From: Hermodice carunculata
Taxonomy: Eukaryota > Annelida > Polychaeta > Eunicida > Amphinomidae
Length of the DNA stretch: 64,000 bases
Assembly (NCBI GenBank): GCA_964020975.1
Contig: CAXHWN010002333.1
Coordinates: forward strand, 1-64,000
Direction of reading: 5' to 3'
Part shown: positions 39,742 to 51,655 of the stretch, in pieces
Layout of the letters: every line of letters begins with the position of its first letter
Position numbering within the stretch: position 1 is the first letter of the stretch
The notes under the pieces: generated by a model
Databases searched by the model: none
Told to the model about the DNA's origin: nothing
What the model saw: only the letters and a program-made list of their open reading frames with translations
Made by a program: the position numbers and the translations under genes

Positions 39742-39894
39742 ACACAAGATGGCTGTATGAGCAGCCTGTCCTCAGCTGACCATGACATTCAACCATAGTG
39801 CCCCACTTTTGTCTAGGGCATGATGATAATGGAGGGGAGGTAAAAATGCAAATTTCCATTGCATCCCCATTGACATATATGGTAATCAATAGAC
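39742..39894 (+). repeat. Family A 5' fragment (variant)
   Basis: Starts AACACAAGATGGCTGTATGA and GCAGCCTGTCCTCAGCTGAC, a diverged family A left end. It runs straight into the 25-bp array at TCAATAGACGG. Confidence 0.65.
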
Positions 39895-41100
39895 GGTGTC
39901 TGCAGGCAGTACTGGTGACAGTGTCTGTGGACAGTACCAGTGACAGTGTCTGTAGGCTGTACTGGTGACAGTGTCTGCAGGCAATACTGGTGACAGTGTC
40001 TGTAGACAGTACTAGTGACAGTGTCTGCAGGCAGTACTGGTGACAGTGTCTGGGGACAGTACTGGTGACAGTGTCTGCAGGCAGTACTGGTGACAGTGTC
40101 TGCAGGCAGTACTGGTGACAGTGTCTGGGGAGAGTACTGGTGACAGTGTCAGTAGGCAGTACTGGTGACAGTGTCTGCAGGCTGTACTGATGACAGTGTC
40201 TGTAGGCAGTACTGCTGACAGTGTCTGTAGGCAGTACTGGTGACAGTGTCTGCAGGCAGTACTGGTGACAGTGTCTGCAGGCTGTACTGGTGACAGTGTC
40301 TGCAGGCAGTACTGGTGACAGTGTCTGCAGGCAGTACTGGTGAGAGTGTCTGTAGGCAGTACTGGTGACAGTGTCTGTAAACAGTACTGGTGACAGTGTC
40401 TGCAGGCAGTACGGGTGACACTGTATGGGGACAGTGCTGGTGACAGTGTCTGCAGGCAGTACTGGTGACAGTGTCTGCAGACAGTACTGGTGACAGTGTC
40501 TGCAGGCAGTACTGGTGACAGTGTATGGGGACAGTACTGGTGACCGTGTCTGTAGGCAGAACTGGTTACAGTGTCTGCAGGCAGTACTGGTGACAGTGTC
40601 AGTAAGCTGTACTGGTGACTGTGTCTGCAGGCAGTACTGGTGACAGTGTCTGCAGGCAGTACTGGTGAGAGTGTCTGTAGGCAGTACTGGTGAGAGTGTC
40701 TGTAGGCAGTACTGGTGACTGTGTCTGCAGGCAGTACTGGTGACAGTGTCTGTAGGCCGTACTGGTGACAGTGTCTGCAGGCAGAACTGGTGACAGTGTC
40801 TGTGGCCAGTACCAGTGACAGTGTCTGTAGGCTGTACTGGTGACAGTGTCTGCAGGCAATACTGGTGACAGTGTCTGTAGACAGTACTAGTGACAGTGTC
40901 TGCAGGCTGTAATGGTGACAGTGTCTGTATACAGTACTGGTGACAGTGTTTGAAGGCTGTACTGGTGACTGTGTCTGTAAGCTGTACTGGTGACAGTGTC
41001 TGTAGGCTGTACTGGTGACAGTGTCTGTATACAATACTGGTGACAGTGTCTGAAGGCTGCACTGGTGACAGTGTCTGTAGGCTGTACCTGTGACAGTGTG
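39895..41100. repeat. 25-bp minisatellite, about 48 units
   Basis: Unit GACAGTGTCTGCAGGCAGTA plus CTGGT. The period is not a multiple of three, so every minus-strand frame translates to the same 25-residue peptide repeat; the 492- and 378-codon frames here follow from that and are not genes. Confidence 0.95.
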
Positions 41101-41727
41101 ACACTGACACAGGTCATGACAGCCAGTCATACTGTACAAATACCACATGGACAGGCCAGTGGGGGACTGGGCAGACCAGCACTGGGATGGCTCTGCGGTG
41201 ACACAAGCACTTAGGCTTGTTTTACATAATGCCTGACCTTAATCTTTATGTTCATGTAAGGTTCCACAGAAACGGGAACATTCCAAAATGAGTGGATCAG
41301 TTATTGCAACATCATGATTCTGTTAGCTTTTGGGGGGTTTTGTCAACAACTGGTCCAGAACTACAGGCTGCAATTTGAACATTATATGGGGTGACAGATG
41401 TTCTACAGATAGGAACATGCAGACACAGGTTGTCAAGTCAGTCTGGTCTCCGGGTAAATCTCTGGGATTATGTGCACACAGATGACTACCTTCATTAAAC
41501 CAAGATTGAAGGCACTGGGCCATGTTTACAATGGCAAACAAAACTTCAGTTATTCCAAACATGTCTGCAATCATGACTTATGTCACCAGCACTGCCCCAA
41601 ACCCACCCCCATTAGTCATTTATCTGTTCCTCCCTCATGTCGGCTCCCACTAAACAACATTTGGATTGAATTAATAAACACTACTCAAGTTTCCTAAGTT
41701 TCTGCAAAGCACCTTAATTTTTACCTC

Positions 41728-42670
41728 AGCTGAGCTTGTAAGATGGTCAGTCATCTGTTGTCTGTGTACATCTGTTTGTTCATTCACATTCCGCATTTTC
41801 AACCTTTTCTGAACCAGAGCCATGCGGGGGGGGGGGGGGGGGGGGTGCATTCGCCAGCATAATTCAAGCTTCTTCGAAGTTTTTCTACAATGCTCATTCA
41901 AGCATTATGTAACCAATGAAGTGTGACAGTGATGCAAATCTGTAATGACAATCACTATCAATCATTTGCCCAACTATGAAAGCCCTACCCAGTGTATAGT
42001 TAGTGAAATAATGCCACTCCTAAGTTTTTTGCTAACAGCCATGTTACACTTGTGCAGAAAAACATGACCCATATTCATAAATTTCAAACCCAACAATGAC
42101 AGCAAAGAGATTCCAGCATCACCATTCATCTTCCAATACCAATGTGAAGAAAAAAATTTCACTCCTGACTTGAGACAGGCAGTCACCCATAAAAGGCAAC
42201 TGGTGGTTTTAAACCGGTCTTCTCAACCTTTGAAATATTCTTCATTGAATACAGACTATAGTGTTTCCAAAATGTATGGATGTAACCAATGAAGTATTAC
42301 AGTGATTGTAGTTTTTCTATAATGCTCATTTAAGCATGATGTAACCAATGAAGTATGACAGTGATGGTACAAATCTATAGTAAACATCACTATAAATCAT
42401 TTACCCAAGTATGAAAGCCCTACCCGGTATAGTTAATGAAAAAATGCCACTCCTAAGCTTTTTGTTGACGGATAGAAGGACTGACTAACGGAAAGACGGA
42501 TGAGCCGACGGAAATCGAGTGCTTAGTCTTACCAACAGCTTATGCTGGCAAGACAAAAACTGTCCGCCAGATTCACTTCAAACTTGGTGGGTATGTACCT
42601 TGGGTGAATCTCTACCATGTCTGTTCAAACAGTCATGCTCCATTAATTTTTGCATTTTTATGAATTTTTT
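41728..42670 (-). mobile_element. Family A (minus) interrupted by family F
   Basis: 41728-41820 is the reverse complement of a family A right end and 42553-42670 continues it (GCCAGATTCACTTCAAACTT). The insert at about 41846-42550 has ends GCCAGCATAA and TTATGCTGGC and two ~160-bp internal repeats with ATGTAACCAATGAAGTATGA. A 20-G homopolymer lies at the left junction (41827-41846). Confidence 0.75.
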
Positions 42671-42674
42671 ATTC

Positions 42675-43275
42675 ATTTATGGTTAAACCTGTAAATGTTG
42701 AATGTCTTCAAAACTATAATAAGCAGAGTTGCCAATCCAATTGCTACTTATATAGGTGTGCACTATGGATGCATCCAATAAACTATGAACCTTTTAATTT
42801 ATGCAAATTAGTCAAATACACAAAAATTCAAATCTCGTATATCTGTGAAAGTATTATAGATAGATGTGCTAATCTAACATCAATATACATGTACAGGTTT
42901 GTGCTAAAGCCACATCCAATGAACCATGAACCAAAGTTGCATCATTGTAATCTATCCAAATACACAAGATTTAAATTTTAAGTATCTTCAAAATGGTTCT
43001 AGCGGTGTAATCCAAATTGCAATTTACAGATTTGTGATATAGACACATCCAATAAACAATGAACAACAGTTGCAGCATTTTTTCTTCTTTAAGAAAAGAG
43101 AGTAAACAAAATTCAAATCTTGAATTATCTCCGTAACAATGTCAGATAAAGCTGCCATTCCAACTCCAATTTGTAGAATAATTGTGTTGTGGCATCATCT
43201 GATCAACAGTGGCCAAAAGCTGCAGCATTAAAAATTATCCAAAGTGAATTAATTATAACAGGATTGACATGTTGA
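42675..43275 (+). repeat. Family D tandem units
   Basis: Three to four ~170-bp units sharing TTGAATATCTTCAAAACTAT, TTGTGCTGTAGGCACATCCA and AACCACAAACAAAAGTTG-like text. Confidence 0.75.
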
Positions 43276-43489
43276 AAAAATGGAAAATGTTTCCAGATAG
43301 AGATATTAGAATTTTTATGCCATTCCATTCCACGATGCCTGTTAAGGATATTGGCCTATCACTTAATAACACATCAAACAAATGGAACTTCAATCTGCAT
43401 AATCATCCACACATATTTCAATATTGAAAACCTTTTAATGCAAGGCATGACCAAAATAGATGCCATTATGCTCAATTAGAAATAAATGC

Positions 43490-43980
43490 ACAGTGCTCCA
43501 AAGGATCTATGTCCCCCGCCACAATATACAGAAGAAAGCTATACAATATATACACCATGTCTGGATGCACAAAAATTGACATGTTCTTGGGCCCTGTGAC
43601 CTTGAAAATACGTTAAGGTCAAAAGCAATACATGGCACACATGCTGTTGGTATGATGCATCTCTGGCATAAATTCATTATTCTATCACTAAGGGTTCTAG
43701 AGATATGCTGCCAGACACACAAAAATGTATATTTTTTTGGCCCTGCTTTCAAGGTCAAAAACAATATACAGCACACATGCCCATGGTATGATGCATCTCT
43801 GGTAGAAATTTCATTATTCTATCTCTTAGAGTTCTAGAGATATGCTCCCGGACGGCTGGACAGATGGACATGGCCCCTATCCCCACTAACTCTATGCCCC
43901 CTATGCTACCTTTGGTGGGACACCAAGCCATGAGTCTGAAGATAGAGATAAAGATAGAGATAGAGATAGAGACAGGGCAA
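43490..43980 (+). repeat. ~180-bp two-unit repeat plus (GATA)n-like tract
   Basis: Two units share GGTATGATGCATCTCTGG and TTCATTATTCTATC. It begins near AAAGGATCTATGTCCCCC and ends TATGCTACCTTTGGTGGGAC. 43940-43977 is AGATAGAGATAGAG. Confidence 0.7.
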
Positions 43981-44454
43981 CACAAGACAGCTTGTTGATC
44001 ACCTTATGTCTTACATAGATGGCCATGGCGAACAACTATTGCCATAATCTACAAGAGGGATTTATATAGGGCTCCGCCCTGTTTCCCAATTGTGTTGTAA
44101 TAAAATATGTTTAAACCAACTTATTGCCATCAACTATATTCATGATATATATACATGTATGTATATACCACTACATGTATATCCCCAAATTCCCCATTTC
44201 CAATTACTAAAAGCCACCTATTTTGTGCAAGATTTGTAAAATAAGTTGTCAAAATTAGTTTACAAATTTAAAAAAAGTTTATAATTATACCAATCAATGA
44301 GTGAACACACAACTGCATGACAGAATGGGGTCTAACAAGTGTACATCAATCCTGTTTGAATCTAAACTGTGGATGGGAATTCAAAGCTATGGTTAATTGT
44401 TGGGCAGCTGGTACAAGAGCTTTGGGAGACCATATATTGGCAATGGTGGTTGAG

Positions 44455-44645
44455 ACATAATGTTACCTAACTAATACGTGAAATTTTTTGTACTTTCAGT
44501 ATTAGGAAGTACATGTATACTTACTTCTCGACCACCAGAGAAGCTCACCCAACCACCCCCGCTTCCTTCAGGCAAGTGATGTCCACTGACCAATCACTGA
44601 GCAGGAAGGAAGAACACAGGAGCATGCGCACCAGGAATTACTAAA
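44455..44645 (+). repeat. Terminal-repeat-like fossil segment
   Basis: About 190 bp resembling 48960-49145 in the same orientation, including GTATACTTACTTCTCGACCA and the following CCAGAGAAGCTCAC. Either the left terminal repeat of the retroelement fossil to the right or a separate solo copy. Confidence 0.55.
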
Positions 44646-44649
44646 AAAT

Positions 44650-45005
44650 TCATTTATGATAACAAGGGCACTTCAAAAGTTTACATGTTGAAAATCTTTA
44701 AAATTATAATACGTAGAGATGCCATTCCACTTCAGTTTGTAGGTTTGTGCTGTAGGCTCATCCAATGACCCACAAAGAAAAGTGGTAAACTCTTACATTT
44801 ATGCCAATAAGGGCCACTTTCAAAGTTTCAATGTTGAATATCTTCAAAGCTATTTCAGGTAGAGGTACCATTCCCACTTTAATTCATAGATTTGTGTTGA
44901 AGGCACATCTGGTAAGCCAGACACAAAAGTTGTAGCTTTCAATTTTTGCAAGTTTTGGAGGCACACAGACAGATTTGTTTTGAAGCAAATCTTCTTTTCC
45001 AGTAT
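44650..45005 (+). repeat. Family D element end
   Basis: Two units then terminal hairpin AGATTTGTTTTGAAGCAAAT and CTTCTTTTCCAG at 44970-45000. Confidence 0.75.
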
Positions 45006-46598
45006 TTCTTTCTCTTATCCCTATAGAGATGTACTTAATTACATCTATATGAAATATGGCCCCCTTTAGGCCTGTGATGTTCTGATCTCCATGCGAACAT
45101 GTTGTCAAAAGAAATAGCGGCCATGTGAAAATTTCCATTTGCCAAAATGCCCCATGTTTTTAAGTTCCATGTCCTAATATGATTCAAAAGTATTTAACTT
45201 ACCAGAAGAGAGCTGGAATGTATACTGGGCGGATCAAATTTTGAACATGATCTTATTTCGAACATAAGATTGCCACAAGCATGCACAGTGTGCTTACTAG
45301 CCAGTCAATGTTAGTAAAGTCTACATTTCAACTTGTTATGAGCAATAATGTGTATTCAGTATGTATGCATGACACTAAAGTTTTGTTCATAATTTAAGGG
45401 AGCTTCAGCAGAGCAATGTTTGAAATTTGATCCTGTTCGAAATTAGATCCCCCCCCCGAGTATACATTGTCTGGTTTGTTTCAATTTCAATTTCAAGATG
45501 AACAAAAGTTAGCTTTGTGTTGCTATCATTTTCCAAATTGAGGATCAGTTGTTTAGATTATATATTTTTCCAGTTCATCTTGTTTTCATTGTGGTTATTA
45601 AAGTGCACAGGTCATCAGTGAACCGTCCGGTATGTTGATAACATTTGCTAGCTACTTTGTCATTTTTTTTCCACCAATTCTTCCATCCTTTCTGATTCAT
45701 GGAAGTATAAGTACAGATTGGCAACATAAGGAAGTGAGTCTATATGCTGTTCACTATGGTTTCCAACAGAAGAATAAGGATTATATGTGATGTATTTTAT
45801 CATCTTGATAAATTTGTTCTGGGTGTATGATTTCTCTTTATTTCTTCCATAATGGCACCTATCACAGGTAAATAAAGGGGCGGATTACAGCTCTGTATAA
45901 TTGTATGTAGTAACCCATTCCAACTACATCATTTCCTGTACTACTGCCCTTTCATTACCATGTACGGACTTGCTCTAATGAAAGATAAAAATACCGTGTG
46001 CACATGGGCCTGCCTTCCTGCTAGTGCCATTATGCAATTCAGTGGCCATAAAAACATTCAAGTGTCAATAATCATGTGGTACCATCCGAGAAACAACAGT
46101 GAGCCAGGTGCTCGATCTTAATGAACCCCTGTGAACATGAGGCTTCTGTTCAGGATCGTGCACTGTGCGAATTGAATGTCAACGTCCTAAGTCATTCAAC
46201 CATGTTGCCTTCACTCTAGGGCTAAGCTACCGCCAACTTCAGATCCATCTCTCCCCCCCCCCCCCCATTGTCTGTATCAACTCATGGTAATCTTGCTGCA
46301 TCTTATACTCAAAACAGACCCAGTTCATCAAATTTACTTGACAGTATGTTTGCCCACACCCATTTTGCAGACAACACAAGCATGCATGTGAACATCAACA
46401 TGACGGACTGGAGCGTGGAAATGCAACTGAGTGAACAGGCTTCTGCCGGAAGTTGTGGCACATTTCTTTGTTGGCATTTTTTATATTCATGCACGCTAAT
46501 GTAAAACACAAAGCATCGCAAAATAAGTTGTTTATCAGAGTTAAAATCATTTAATTTGTATTATTTTATCTTAAAATCAAATAATTTATCCATGTATC
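45006..46598. other. No gene identified
   Basis: C runs at about 45450 and 46252-46266. The 78- and 70-codon frames near 46300 have no domain. Confidence 0.45.
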
Positions 46599-48920
46599 AT
46601 GATGGGAGAAATACCAGCAACCACTCCTGTGTGTTTACTGTCTGAACTCAATGCTTCTTGGTGGCAGAAGGCACCCGCCACAAGCGTTGCCCTCATCCAG
46701 GCCAATACACCTGTATACTGTCAATTTTGCCAGCAAGGTGTTGATGTTGTCTGCTTTCCATCGGTTTTGCCTTCTGCCCTTCCTCTCCAGCCAGAGCAGC
46801 TGCCTATCCCGAGGGCTCTGGAGTTTACCACCCCAGCAGGACCCCTCCTCCCTGCAGTTTTCTCAGTCTGCGGCAGCTGTGGCTCCTGTGTTGAGCCCTC
46901 CAGAGAATTGGGAGTTTTTGCAACTCCAGCCGCTGACCTCTGGCCTGCACACTCAAGTCAGCGGCAGCTGTGGCCCCACACTAAGTGCTCTGGAAGTCCC
47001 CCTTTCTTTAGCTCCACATGGGCCAAGCAGGTGGGGGGAGTGACGGAGGCTGTGGCGACTTCTGTGGAAGTGGTTGCTGACCCCTTACACCGCGTGCTGA
47101 CAGATGTTTTGCTGTCACAGGTGGCCATCCTATCAGCCGTGGACAATACGTTGTTCGACGAACCTTTGGGCATTACTGCCCGCTTGCTAGACCTGGGTCT
47201 TTGGACCTTGACTACAAAGTGGAGGGTGAGCTCCTGCAGTCCCATTCATCCGTCAGCAGGTCTCATCCACGGTTGACTCATTGACCTTCATGTTGTTCAT
47301 GCTTTGAATGGCTGAGCCCCGTGGCGTCTGTGGTGTGGGCAGAACCTGCTTCCACAGCCAGGGTGCCACTCCAGCTCTGTTCCAGGGAGTGGAGCATCTC
47401 TAAGCCCTCATTCAGAGCCTGTTGGGAGACCAAGCTGTGGTTCCAACAGAGAAGGAGAGGTGCAGGACTGTTGCGATGTCCTGGCGGGGTTTGTCCCTAT
47501 AGGATATGCCTCATAAGACCCCTATCTCCTTTTCGCCCTTTGTAGCTGAGTTTCACGACCAGCTCACAGCTAAGACAAGAGGCACATGGGTTCCCATAGA
47601 GCTGCCAACGTCTAGGTACCTTTGGCAAGGGCAACTCTTCCCAAAGGCAGACATCAGACAATGGTACTATGCACCTGAGCAGATCTTTCCATCCTATTCA
47701 CTGACGGTGGATTTCGATTGGAAGGAGTTTGATGCTGGCAGCCGATGTCCATCACCACCTCTGCTGAGGCCTATAAGAGACTTGAAGAGGATGCCAGGGT
47801 AACTATTCTTATGGCATCGTATTTTGATGTCTCCTTGGCCGCCTTGAGGTCCCTCCTGGATGACTTCCCAGGGATCTGAGCATATCACGGAAGCTGTGTG
47901 GGATTGGCTCAACCAGGCATCACTACTTCCAGCTCCGTTGTTGCAAGCAATTGACCACCAGGTCTAAACTGCCTGCACCTTAGAAGCAAACCTTCGTTTG
48001 TTGCAAAGAGACGCCTGCCTCCAGGGTCAACAGTTGCCTGACCCGATATTTCCAGAGCCAGAATAGGGCCTTTCTTCTCAGGAACTTTGTTTGCAGGAAA
48101 ATTGGCAGAAGTCGTTCACCATGCACGGGACCTTCCCAAAATGACCTGTGTAGATGGCTCTTTAAGGCCTACAAAACCGTTCTGCAGAGGCGTGGTACCA
48201 TGAAGGTCATCTAAGCCAGCATGCACAAAGTTGCAAGCCTTCAATGCCTCCAGCACACCCTGAGGCACGTCGCTGTTGTTGACATTCTTCGGGCCTGCTG
48301 CTAGGGATCCTCCACACTTCACCAAGCACTACTTGCAAGACTTGATAGTGCAAGAGGAGGGCATGTACGCCTTTGTGGGCGTAACAGGCTCCTTTGCTTG
48401 TGTACCTGATACTTGTCTGTTAGACTTTCTGAGTGCCATCTGGGCAGCCAGCATGTTCCAGTTAATGTTGCCCATGTGGGTTAGACTCGATGCAGTCTAT
48501 AGGTTGGCGCACTTCTTAGTGGGCCTTCTAAATAAATTGACATAATCTCAGGCTTGTATCGAGCAGTCGTCCCTGCTGTCCTCGTCTAATAGAATCGTTT
48601 TATGCAGCTGATCGCTGCCCCACCACAGAATCGTATTCCAGTATTCCCCCTGGGCCCCCTAGTTTCACGACTAGGTCCTGTCAGATCTCCATTTCAGAGG
48701 AGTAGAAACAGACAGTGTCTACCCATGTTGGCAGACAGCTATCATGTCGGCGGGCAACTTCCAGGGGCCCAGTGTGGTCCCATGCTGGTCAGTAAGGAGG
48801 GTTTCCAAGGCTGTGGCCAAAATTTTGCTCTTGGCGGCCTGAAGTCTACATACCTCTGACGTTTTCCCTTCAGACTTTGCCTCCTCACACAGACTGATGG
48901 TCCCCCCCCCCCCCCCCAGG
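46599..48920 (+). mobile_element. Retroelement fossil with gag-like remains (DIRS-like?)
   Basis: GC-richer than its surroundings. Plus-strand frames carry fragments of a gag-like protein of the sort found in tyrosine-recombinase (DIRS-type) retroelements, for instance a leucine- and arginine-rich stretch near 47990. No reverse transcriptase, RNase H, recombinase or integrase was seen. The copy is broken in many places and clearly old. Similar ~190-bp repeats lie on both sides (44455-44645; 48960-49145). Family placement is tentative. Confidence 0.5.
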
Positions 48921-48959
48921 CTGTCAGTCCCAGCAGTCTTTGAGTTATGGTCAGTATGC

Positions 48960-49300
48960 CAGTAACATTATGTGACTGATATGTGAAATTTTCAGCAATT
49001 TTGCTATAAGTGAGAACAGTATACTTACCTGTCGACCATGAGAGAAGCCCACCTGACCACCCTGCTTCCTTTCTCATAGCAGATGTCAACTGACCACTCA
49101 GCCAAAGAGGAAGGACAATTGGAGAGCATGTACACCAGGAGTCACCACCGGATCCACAGGAACCGTCAGATGGCGCCACGAGAATGTCAGGTTTTCGGAA
49201 CAGTCAAGTAAGCGAACTCAGCTCTATTTTCTAGGGCGTTACGCCCAGACACAGCGGTCTGGGCAACGGTGCTTGAGAGGTAAGTATACTTACTAATACT
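48960..49300 (+). repeat. Right terminal segment of the retroelement fossil
   Basis: Similar to 44455-44645 over ~190 bp. Its own ends are inverted: GTATACTTACCT near 49019 and AGGTAAGTATAC near 49279. Confidence 0.55.
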
Positions 49301-50417
49301 GACATTACTAAAAATTGTACATATTCCTGGCATGGCCCACACTTTAAATTATGTATTTAGGAAGTTGGAACTTTATCAACAAATATAGACCCAAATTTTC
49401 TGAAATGATTGATTGGCTACTGGTATGTAAAATGTGACTGTATTGACATCATGGTGCTCCTTTCCTCTGCCCTTGACATGAGCTCACACATCGTTGATGC
49501 ATCTGTGCACCACGTCAAAATCACTGTCGCACAGACTGCAGTACGCCCTGCTGTTGTCTTCAGGCACAGGTCTAAGCCACGTGGTAAACTCGGGGTCAGC
49601 TTTCCATTCAGATCAAAAGTGTGAGGCATACTTGGCCACTATCACCATCTTTTGTCTCTTAGTTTGTAGCACTAGTCTTCCCGTTGTGACCTGTCATTCA
49701 CTCTTGACTCATGTAGATTAACACCTTGATCAGGACTGTTTGCCAGCAAAATTTCGAATAGTGGTCCCTGCTGTATGCAACCACTGCCGTGAGCAGTCAC
49801 ATTGCTTTTTGTGGTCACCAGGCTTGGACATAGGAGTCAATTACTTTGTAAAAAGTACCTGTGGTGACAGGTCACCTGCTGTATGTGGCCACTTTTTCTT
49901 CACAGAAGGGGTGGCCACATACAGCAGGTACCATTGTACATCAGAATTTGTGAAAGATTAATGTAATGCGAAATTTGACTGGCTCTCAATGCACTTCTAC
50001 ATATGCTTTGATGGGTTTTGACAAATCGGAAATGTGCTCACATGTAAAAATAGGGGCCTTGCAGTGAAGGCAAAATTGGGTACCTGTTGCAACCTCACCA
50101 CAGTAAATAGCGTAAGTAAACTGTGATGCTGAACTTATATTAAGAGTGACATTTCTGCCAGTATTGATTGAATGGCAATAAATTTACTTAACTTTACAAG
50201 GGATATTTTTATCCAATTTCGGGAAATGTTAGATATTTTTCTCGAGACAGGAGTTGGGGAAAATGAGCCATGAAATCCTGGGGGGTGGGGGTGGTGGTGG
50301 GGTTGACAACACTGGACAAGAGTGATCGCATAAGCTCGTCAAACTTAGATCAGCACAGCTAAAAAAAGAATGTCTGTCTTGGCACAGAGACCTAGATGAG
50401 AGTAAAGGCAAGCTTAC
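49301..50417. repeat. Intron with a perfect 19-bp stem hairpin
   Basis: ACCTGCTGTATGTGGCCAC at 49874-49892 pairs perfectly with 49911-49929 across an 18-nt loop. A family B-like 3' end (ATCAGCACAGCTAAAAA) is at about 50350-50366. Confidence 0.7.
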
Positions 50418-50529
50418 TTGTGTATCTGGTTTAGCCATGTCATATGGCTGATAAAACTTCTGAGGTGGTGGTCCTGGGGGTGGACTGCTGATGACAGGTT
50501 GTACTGGTGGCCGGCCTCCCCGCGCACAC
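50418..50529 (-). CDS. Zasp: Proline-rich linker exon 2
   Basis: One nt completes the split Arg codon, then 37 codons read CARGGRPPVQPVISSPP and continue through GPPPQKFYQPYDMAKPDTQ to a GTAAGC donor (phase 0). The acceptor is TTTTGGGCAG. The segment is low-complexity and rich in Pro, as expected for the linker that follows the PDZ domain in ALP/Enigma proteins; poly-Pro stretches in such linkers often bind SH3 or WW domains, but no specific ligand can be named. Its phase joins both neighbours exactly. The 4.9-kb intron upstream holds the PDZ-derived tandem array and the hammerhead-like motif. Confidence 0.87.
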
Positions 50530-50915
50530 CTGCCCAAAACAGCCATCAGTAACAGTTACCATATATCATCACACTGTACAATATATCACAGGTCAATTTC
50601 TATTTTAAGAATACAAATAGGCCATTTATATCCCAAACTATTCTTAAATGTATTTGAGAGTTAAGCTATCAGTGTGTACATGCATCTTCTCTTTTTTTAA
50701 AAAAAACTGGTACATTTCCAGTTTCTTTACAACCTGGCATATTGGTGCTCAGATCTGTTCATTTATTTTTTTCACTTGTAACAGGCCATGATAGCCAATT
50801 ACATCATCCCATTCATATCAAAGTCCTTTGGCATTAGAAAATGCTTACATTTATTCCTAATGTGAATGTCTTTCCCTGCTATATAAGCACGTACCGAGGG
50901 CCGACCAAGAACTAA

Positions 50916-50963
50916 GTTCAGTCTCTGATGAGATGCGTTAGCATCAAAACTGGTCAGACTAAC
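50916..50963 (+). ncRNA. Type I hammerhead ribozyme candidate
   Basis: In order: stem I 5' strand GTTCAGTCT (50916-50924), core CTGATGA (50925-50931), perfect 5-bp stem II GATGC/GCATC with loop GTTA (50932-50945), AAAA where GAAA is canonical (50946-50949), minimal stem III C-TG-G (50950-50953), cleavage triplet GTC (50953-50955), then AGACTAAC (50956-50963) which pairs with AGTCT and GTT of stem I around one bulged C. Minimal stem III type I hammerheads are known from animal Penelope-like elements and retrozymes. The G-to-A departure falls at G12, a catalytic residue, so activity is doubtful. Plus strand, antisense to the host gene. Confidence 0.65.
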
Positions 50964-51234
50964 ACGCCTTTGGAAGATAGAATTGTTCTTTGCATTTGCT
51001 CTTGCCTAGTCTTATTTGCTTACAATATATAAATAGAACTGTATATCTATCACGTCTTTAGCAGATCACTGGTCAATATACTGAAACGCAATATTAACAG
51101 GTGATTAACTGTGCAGCCATAATATATCATTGGTCTGTACACTGACACAGTAGACCTCCATCAATTGGTGTGAAATTCAATGAAGCACATGAAAATGTTG
51201 AAACCACATGACAGGGCTGGACATTAAGGCACTG

Positions 51235-51430
51235 AAAAAATCATTAGAAAATCCAAAAAGTTACTAGAGCATGACCATTGAAACATGTTTGGTGGAGAGC
51301 CACTTCAGGCACATCTCCAGCAAGTTTGAAGAGAATCTGGTTGGCGTTTTTGGAGAAGTAAAAAGTTGTGAACTTCCATAGCCATACCCACTGACTTACA
51401 CAGTAATCAATAGAAATGCATGCATTAACT
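51235..51430 (+). repeat. Old family A relic
   Basis: CACATCTCCAGCAAGTTTGA and surrounding text match family A internal units at low identity. Confidence 0.6.
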
Positions 51431-51655
51431 GGCACATATCCGATTTGGAAAATTTGTTGTGAATTTGAAGTTGTTTGCAGCAATGCAGCCCTGTATTGAA
51501 AACATTGCAAGTGAGCTTCAAGCAGCTCCCCTCATGATCACATGTATCCAAGGTCGGCTCTCGGGTCAACTTTTAGTTACAAGTTCACTATAAAATCTGG
51601 TGTTCAGGCGAGCAACCAACAGTTCCCCTCCAATTGTTTTAGGTGCAGTGCTGGT

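Noticed and set aside
39632-41148. Minus-strand ORFs of 492 and 378 codons, Thr/Cys/His/Gln-rich
   Set aside because: Generated by a 25-bp minisatellite that lacks stop-forming strings; all frames give the same peptide repeat. No domain.
44455-45005. Family D as part of the retroelement fossil
   Set aside because: Its hairpin end and tandem units match other family D copies far away, so it is an independent neighbour or later insertion.
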